The position numbers and the translations under genes are program-made. Below the pieces are notes generated by a model. The model made no database searches, was not told the DNA's origin, and saw nothing but the letters and a program-made list of their open reading frames with translations. A stretch of 5,126 nucleotides of DNA, taken from the NCBI GenBank assembly GCA_029974855.1, contig JARKQO010000256.1:1-5126 (forward strand), in the 5' to 3' direction. Below are positions 1-5,126 of this stretch, one piece after another. This DNA comes from Eubacteriales bacterium. Lineage in GTDB: Bacteria; Bacillota_A; Clostridia; Christensenellales; Aristaeellaceae. The stretch's first letter is position 1; every line of letters begins with the position of its first letter.

Positions 1-1
1 G

Positions 2-1177
2 AACTTTAAGCTGCCCCGGCAGGTCAGGGGCCACGTGGAAAAGCTGGCCGCTGGGGACAACAACATCGCCATCCTGTTGGACGACGGCACGGTCCGGGTG
101 ATTGGCGAAATGTCCTCGGAGTTTTATACCAACGTGCCCGAGGCCTTGCGGGACGGCAGCGTGAAGGTGGTGGACATCGCGGCCACCAACCGGAACGCCC
201 TGGCCTTGGATGAAAACGGGGCCATCTACACCTGGGGCAGCTCCCAGGACGGGCTCACCCGCCTTCCTGACCTGGACCAGCCCGTGAAGGCCATCCGCTC
301 CGGTTACAAGCATTTTATTTTGCTGCTGGAGGACGGCGGCGTGGTGGCCTGGGGCGCCAACGACCTGAAACAGACGAAGCTGCCGGACAATCTGCCGCCC
401 CTTACGGAGGTCTTTTCCGACTACTTTCAGAATTACGGCATGGGCATGGACGGCAAAATCCATCCCTGGGGGAACCGGGGTTACTTCATGGGCAGCGATG
501 AGTTTGGCCGCGACATGCTGGGCCGCCTCATTCACGGCGGCCGTGTGTCCCTTACGGTGGGCGCCATCGCCATGGCCATTTCCGTCCTGATTGCCATCAT
601 CGTAGGGCTCAGCGCGGGCTATTTTGGCGGATGGGTGGATCACGTGCTGATGCGCACGGCGGATATCTTCAGTGCCATCCCGTTTTATCCCATCGCGGTG
701 ACACTGTCCTATGCCATTGGCAGCAGGATCTCCGAATCCAGCAGGCTGTACCTGATCATGGTCATTCTGGGGGTACTGGGGTGGATGGGCTTGGCACGGC
801 TGATCCGCGCGCAGCTGCTGGTGGAGCGCGAGAAGGACTTTGTGCTGGCAGCCAAGGCCCTGGGCATCAAGCAGGGGAAGATTATGTGGCGGCATATTTT
901 CCCCAACGTGTTCAACCTGGTCATCGTGAACATCACCCTTGGCTACGCCAGTTCCTTGATCACCGAGGCGAGCCTTTCCTTTCTGGGCTTTGGCGTGGCG
1001 CAGCCCACGCCCTCCTGGGGGAATATGCTGACCACCGCGCAGCAATCCACAGTGATCCAGTACTACTGGTGGCGCTGGTTCATTCCGGGGCTGTTTGTGG
1101 TGCTGGCCGCGCTGTCCGCTAACCTGATCGGCGATGCGTTGCGCGAGGCGGTGGACCCCCGTGAGAACGAGCGCTAA
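2..1177 (+). CDS. Peptide ABC transporter permease (DppC/OppC type) with RCC1 propeller repeats, 5' end missing
   Basis: Membrane subunit of a peptide-type ABC importer. The frame is open to the left edge, so the GTG at 35 is probably not the start; 391 residues are visible (numbered from base 2). Residues 1-157 are RCC1-like repeats with LDDG/DENG/LEDG turns and WG pairs at 78-79, 117-118 and 156-157. The DppC/OppC extracellular motif GSDEFGRD follows at 164-171. Five hydrophobic segments come next, at about 183-206, 217-235, 250-269, 301-325 and 358-378. The EAA loop that docks on the ATPase is at about 283-302 (AAKALG, then HIFPN). In the family the first membrane helix precedes GxDxxGRD; here it would lie off the window, which would place the propeller outside the cell between helices 1 and 2. 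The DppD-type ATPase gene follows after 14 bases. The permease assignment is firm. The peptide substrate is inferred from family, and nickel or another small solute cannot be excluded. Confidence 0.93.
   Translation, partial: NFKLPRQVRGHVEKLAAGDNNIAILLDDGTVRVIGEMSSEFYTNVPEALRDGSVKVVDIAATNRNALALDENGAIYTWGSSQDGLTRLPDLDQPVKAIRSGYKHFILLLEDGGVVAWGANDLKQTKLPDNLPPLTEVFSDYFQNYGMGMDGKIHPWGNRGYFMGSDEFGRDMLGRLIHGGRVSLTVGAIAMAISVLIAIIVGLSAGYFGGWVDHVLMRTADIFSAIPFYPIAVTLSYAIGSRISESSRLYLIMVILGVLGWMGLARLIRAQLLVEREKDFVLAAKALGIKQGKIMWRHIFPNVFNLVIVNITLGYASSLITEASLSFLGFGVAQPTPSWGNMLTTAQQSTVIQYYWWRWFIPGLFVVLAALSANLIGDALREAVDPRENER
35..472 (+). repeat. Tandem RCC1-like beta-propeller repeats within the permease gene
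   Basis: Four diverged protein repeats of about 40 residues can be aligned by eye. Each begins V-x-x-(hydrophobic), has a G/A-x-x-x-x-h-x-L-L/A-L core, then D/E-(D/N)-G, then a (V/I)-x-x-WG strand. They start near VEKLAAGDNN, VKVVDIAATN, VKAIRSGYKH and LTEVFSDYFQ. In the first, the WG position reads IG; the last is shortened and runs straight into the permease motif. The residues before base 35 look like the tail of another repeat, so the array continues left. RCC1-family propellers usually have about seven blades and act as binding platforms; the ligand here is unknown. An alternative is a related RLD or YD-type propeller, but the WG and DG spacing favours RCC1. Confidence 0.8.
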
Positions 1178-1191
1178 GGGAGGGTGAAGCA

Positions 1192-2176
1192 ATGAAATTG
1201 TTGGAAATAAGGGACCTCCATTGCTATTTTGAAACCCGCAAGGGCTTGGTAAAGGCCGTGAACGGCGTTTCCCTGAGCCTGGATGTGGGGAAAACCCTGG
1301 GCATCGTGGGGGAAAGCGGAAGCGGCAAGAGCCAGACGGCCATGAGCATTTTGCAGCTCTTTGAGAACAACCAGCGGATTTACGGCGGAGAGATCATGTT
1401 TCAGGGCCGGGATATCTCCAAGCTCACCCGTAACGAGCTCTACCAAATCCGCGGCAACTCCATCTCCATGATCTTCCAGGAGCCTATGACGTCCCTGAAC
1501 CCTGTTTTCACCGTACGCCGCCAGATTGCCGAGGTGTTCAGGCTGCACCAGGGCATGACTAAGAGGCAAGCCCACGCGAAGGTGGTGGAAATGCTTGCGG
1601 CGGTCAAAATTCCCAATCCCGAAACCGTGGCCGATCAGTACCCCCACCAGCTTTCAGGGGGCATGCGGCAGCGGGTGATGATCGCCATGGCGCTGGTGTG
1701 CAAGCCCAAGCTCCTCATTGCCGACGAGCCCACCACCGCTTTGGACGTCACCATCCAGGCCCAGATTCTAAGGCTGATGAACGATCTGAAAAAAGAGATC
1801 ACCACCTCCATCATGTTTATCACCCACGATCTGGGCGTCATCAACCAAATGGCGGACAATGTGGCGGTGATGTATTGCGGGCAAGTGGTGGAAGTGGCGC
1901 CGGTGGACTATATCTTCAAGCCGGTCACCCGTTACTCCCATCCCTATACTGAGGCGCTTTTACAATCCATTCCCCTTTTGAGCGGCAACCAGGGCAAACG
2001 GCTGGAGGCGATACCGGGCTCCGTTCCCCATCCGCTGGATTTGCCCAAGGGCTGCAAGTTCGCGCCCCGCTGTAAATATGCCACGGAGCGCTGCCGGGAG
2101 GAAGAGCCGCCGATGATACAGGTAGGCGAGCATCAATCCGTCCGGTGCTTTTACCCTGAAAAGGAGGTGCGCAGCA

Positions 2177-2184
<8 letters not shown>
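1192..2184 (+). CDS. Peptide ABC transporter ATP-binding protein, DppD/OppD type
   Basis: Cytoplasmic ATPase of 330 residues, the usual length for DppD/OppD, which powers import with its partner DppF-type ATPase. Visible motifs in order: Walker A GESGSGKS at 40-47, Q-loop [10 protein letters not shown] at 95-104, ABC signature LSGGMRQR at 154-161, Walker B LLIADEP at 174-180, D-loop ALD at 183-185 and H-loop histidine at 212. All catalytic residues are present. The C-terminal oligopeptide/dipeptide extension has cysteines 288, 294, 301 and 319 in a C-x5-C-x6-C-x17-C pattern; in structurally studied Dpp transporters this extension can hold a [4Fe-4S] cluster. The ATG at 1192 is supported by AAGGGAGG at 1176-1183, which overlaps the permease stop, and by the standard N-terminal ABC strand. 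Its end overlaps the next gene by 8 bases. Whether it is dppD or oppD cannot be decided. Confidence 0.97.
2161..2169 (+). promoter_or_regulatory. Near-perfect ribosome binding site for the DppF-type gene
   Basis: AAGGAGGTG matches the anti-Shine-Dalgarno end of 16S rRNA over nine bases. It sits inside the last codons of the upstream ATPase gene, with nine bases between GGAGG and the ATG at 2177. It fixes that start and explains how the overlapping gene is efficiently translated. Confidence 0.85.
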
Positions 2185-3600
<1,416 letters not shown>

Positions 3601-3604
<4 letters not shown>

Positions 3605-3798
3605 ACTTCTTCGATAGGCTCAACGAGCTGCCGCGCCAAAGAGCGAAAAAAGAGTTGGATGCTCCCGTGGAGAAGGTGCCCCTTGAAAAAGGGGATATGC
3701 CTGCCCTGATCATCGCCGCGCTGATCACCTTTCTGCCGGTTTTGGTTGTGCTGGGCCTGGTTACTTTGGGGGTCATGAAGTTTTTCGGAGCCATCTGA
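3601..3798 (+). CDS. Small single-pass membrane protein coupled to the transporter operon
   Basis: A 65-residue protein that I do not recognise as a named family. Residues 1-32 are charged and hydrophilic (begins MNFFDRLNEL, several K/R/E). Residues 33-58 form one strongly hydrophobic segment, followed by a short K-F-F-G tail. With the positive charge on the N-terminal side, the N-terminus is probably cytoplasmic, though this is inference. The start is chosen because ATG overlaps the DppF-type stop as ATGA and AAGGAG (3590-3595) sits five bases upstream; the longer in-frame extension to the left merely shadows the ATPase gene. Position and coupling suggest a role with the importer, such as an accessory or stabilising subunit, but no function can be read from the sequence. 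Confidence 0.75.
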
Positions 3799-3913
3799 AA
3801 ACCATCTCCGCCCGTCTGAGGATAGGGAAAGAAAGCCCTATGGCGTGCAAACAAACACCAGGCCCCGGACGGCATCGCGCCGCCCGGGGCCTGTCGAGCG
3901 CCTCCGCCATGGA
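3799..3913. other. Convergent intergenic region
   Basis: This 115-base gap separates the plus-strand transporter operon from the minus-strand uvrA operon. It contains a weak hairpin (ATAGGG at 3822-3827 and CCCTAT at 3836-3841, eight-base loop, no T tract) and the strong hairpin listed separately. No gene or promoter is evident, as expected between convergent operons. Confidence 0.7.
3859..3893 (-). terminator. GC-rich hairpin, likely terminator of the uvrA operon, possibly shared
   Basis: The arms CAGGCCCCGGACGGC and GCCGCCCGGGGCCTG pair over 15 positions with a single A-C mismatch around the five-base loop ATCGC. Read on the minus strand, the stem is followed by GGTGTTTGTTTG, a T-rich but interrupted tract, and it lies about 20 bases after the stop of the NimA-like gene. 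Read on the plus strand, no T tract follows, so intrinsic termination of the transporter operon here would be weaker, although such a stem could still block 3' trimming. Confidence 0.75.
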
Positions 3914-4396
3914 TCAAACAGCCTGATTCCCCTTGGCCTCAAAGGCTTCCGCCTCCAAGGCAAACACCGCCGTATATGCCACCACCTCGTCCGAAATCTC
4001 ATAGGGCCGCTTGCTCAAACACTCCATCAGCACTTCCAGCCCATGGCGCTTTTCTTCGGTTTCCGTAAGCTGCCGCACCCAGCCCTCTCCCACGATGCTC
4101 CGGTAGGCGTAGGAAGTCTCCTGACCCGTCTCCGCAACCAAAAGCCGGTGGCCGCAGGAGAGGGAAAACCCCGCCGGGAGCTTTCCTTCCTTCAGCAGTT
4201 CATACTTCCGCCCGGCCAAAGCCCCGTGGAAGTACAAGGTCAGCCGGCCCTCCGCCAGCTCATACCCATAGTTCAGCGGAATCACATAGGGGAAGGGGCT
4301 GGCCGGGTCCACCAAAGCCAGATAGAACACCTGGGCACCATCCAAAATCCCCCGGATTCCTTCCGGGTCACTGATCCTTCTGTCCTGCCTGCGCAC
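3914..4396 (-). CDS. NimA-like flavin-binding protein, pyridoxamine 5'-phosphate oxidase-like family
   Basis: A 160-residue cytoplasmic protein with the split-barrel flavin-binding fold shared by pyridoxamine phosphate oxidases and NimA nitroimidazole reductases. Family features seen: the N-terminal MRRQDRRI block, LALVD then [10 protein letters not shown] (36-45), the [11 protein letters not shown] block (54-64) with histidine 57, and [11 protein letters not shown] (95-105) followed by a C-terminal helix. Length is typical of COG3467-type proteins. The start is GTG (4394-4396), supported by AAGGAGG ten bases upstream and by the MRR-D opening usual in the family. The gene begins inside the last 29 bases of uvrA, so the two are probably co-transcribed. 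Nim proteins reduce 5-nitroimidazole drugs, but most chromosomal relatives have no proven substrate, so resistance should not be assumed. Confidence 0.9.
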   Translation of the reverse strand: MRRQDRRISDPEGIRGILDGAQVFYLALVDPASPFPYVIPLNYGYELAEGRLTLYFHGALAGRKYELLKEGKLPAGFSLSCGHRLLVAETGQETSYAYRSIVGEGWVRQLTETEEKRHGLEVLMECLSKRPYEISDEVVAYTAVFALEAEAFEAKGNQAV

Positions 4397-5126
4397 GAGG
4401 TCTCCCCCTCCTTTTCGCCGGGGCGGCCTTTTCGGCCTCCTCCTGGCGCTCCTTGTGCCGTTCCAGCATCCGCTTCAAATAATGGCCCGTATGGCTTTCC
4501 GGCACCAAAGCCACCTGCTCCGGGGTGCCCTGGCATACCAGCGCGCCGCCGCCGTCGCCCCCCTCGGGGCCCAGATCGATCACGTAGTCCGCGGTTTTGA
4601 TTACGTCCAGGTTGTGCTCGATCACCAGCACGCTGTTCCCCGCTTCCACCAGCCGCTGGAGCACGCCGATGAGCTTTTCCACATCCGCCATATGGAGGCC
4701 AGTGGTGGGCTCATCCAGCAGGTACAAAGTGCGGCCCGTGTCCCTGCGGCTGAGCTCCGTGGACAGCTTGATGCGCTGGGCCTCGCCCCCGGAGAGCTGG
4801 GTGCTGGGCTGCCCCAGCTTGGTATAGTCCAGTCCCACGTCGTACAGGGTTTGGAGCTTGCGCTGAATCTGGGGGTGGTTTTCAAAGAAGCCCAGGGCCT
4901 CCTCCACCGTCATCTCCAGCACGTCGTAGATGTTCTTGCCATTGTAGCGCACATCCAAAGTCTCCCGGTTGTAGCGCATGCCCTTGCACACGTCGCAGGG
5001 CACGTAGATGTCCGGCAGAAAGTGCATTTCGATCTTCAGCAGTCCGTCCCCGGCGCAGGCCTCGCAGCGGCCCCCCTTCACGTTGAAGGAGAAGCGGTTT
5101 TCCTTAGAGCCCCGGGCCTTGGCCTC
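4368..5126 (-). CDS. uvrA: Excinuclease ABC subunit A, C-terminal part (5' end beyond window)
   Basis: UvrA is the damage-sensing ATPase of nucleotide excision repair; it loads UvrB on lesions. The visible 252 residues are the C-terminal quarter of a protein usually about 940 long. The frame is open to the right edge, so the GTG at 5081 is internal. Numbered from the edge: [10 protein letters not shown] at 11-20, zinc module C21-x2-C24-x19-C44-x2-C47, ABC signature LSGGEAQR at 111-118, Walker [14 protein letters not shown] at 133-145, and the H-loop region [13 protein letters not shown], then [11 protein letters not shown]. All expected C-terminal ATPase motifs are intact. The last ~30 residues form a charged K/R/E/A tail, which varies among UvrA proteins. 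The NimA-like gene starts within its last 29 bases. Regulation cannot be judged because the promoter is outside the window. Confidence 0.98.
   Translation of the reverse strand, partial: EAKARGSKENRFSFNVKGGRCEACAGDGLLKIEMHFLPDIYVPCDVCKGMRYNRETLDVRYNGKNIYDVLEMTVEEALGFFENHPQIQRKLQTLYDVGLDYTKLGQPSTQLSGGEAQRIKLSTELSRRDTGRTLYLLDEPTTGLHMADVEKLIGVLQRLVEAGNSVLVIEHNLDVIKTADYVIDLGPEGGDGGGALVCQGTPEQVALVPESHTGHYLKRMLERHKERQEEAEKAAPAKRRGRPRAQAGQKDQ
4407..4413 (-). promoter_or_regulatory. Ribosome binding site deciding the GTG start of the NimA-like gene
   Basis: On the minus strand AAGGAGG lies ten bases before the GTG at 4396, within the Arg/Pro-rich tail codons of uvrA. No in-frame ATG would preserve the conserved MRRQD opening, so this site supports the GTG start and translation from within uvrA. 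Confidence 0.75.

Noticed and set aside
35..37. GTG as the start of the permease gene
   Set aside because: The frame is open to the left edge and upstream residues continue the propeller pattern; starting here would also leave no first membrane helix.
1174..1647. Minus-strand open frame of 157 codons
   Set aside because: It is antisense to the DppD-type ATPase, whose motifs fully account for the region.
3822..3841. Six-base-pair hairpin after the small membrane protein gene
   Set aside because: The stem is short and no T tract follows on either strand, so I did not call it a terminator.
3845..4600. Long plus-strand open frame of 251 codons opposite the NimA-like gene and uvrA
   Set aside because: It lies antisense to two well-conserved genes, crosses the terminator hairpin and encodes a low-complexity Pro/Arg-rich product typical of the opposite strand of GC-rich coding DNA.
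5079..5081. GTG as the start of a short UvrA-like protein
   Set aside because: Conserved UvrA sequence (RFSFN) continues upstream to the window edge, so this is an internal valine.

Overview
The window (about 60% GC by eye) looks like a chromosome segment from a high-GC Clostridia-type Firmicute. This rests on strong AAGGAGG-type Shine-Dalgarno sites, tightly overlapping genes, GTG starts and Gram-positive-style transporter proteins. No taxon can be fixed from the window alone.

Positions 2-3798 (+ strand) hold the 3' part of a peptide/nickel-type (Dpp/Opp) ABC importer operon. In order these are a DppC/OppC-type permease cut by the left edge, a DppD/OppD-type ATPase, a DppF/OppF-type ATPase and a 65-residue single-pass membrane protein. 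The three junctions are a 14-base gap, an 8-base overlap and an ATGA overlap, so the genes are almost certainly co-transcribed and partly translationally coupled. The other permease and the substrate-binding lipoprotein would be expected further left.

Two subunits depart from the family plan. The permease carries at least four RCC1-type beta-propeller repeats just before its first extracellular signature motif. The DppF-type ATPase has about 133 extra, mostly helical residues between its Walker A and Q-loop regions. With the small membrane protein at the operon end, this looks like an elaborated peptide importer with an extra domain outside the cell, another on the cytoplasmic ATPase, and a possible accessory membrane subunit.

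Positions 3799-3913 are a short convergent intergenic region with a strong GC-rich hairpin. Its T-rich flank faces the minus-strand genes.

Positions 3914-5126 (- strand) hold the C-terminal 252 residues of UvrA (nucleotide excision repair), cut by the right edge. A GTG-started NimA-like flavin-binding protein (pyridoxamine 5'-phosphate oxidase-like fold) follows, overlapping the end of uvrA by 29 bases. No tRNA, rRNA, CRISPR array, insertion sequence or attachment site was seen.
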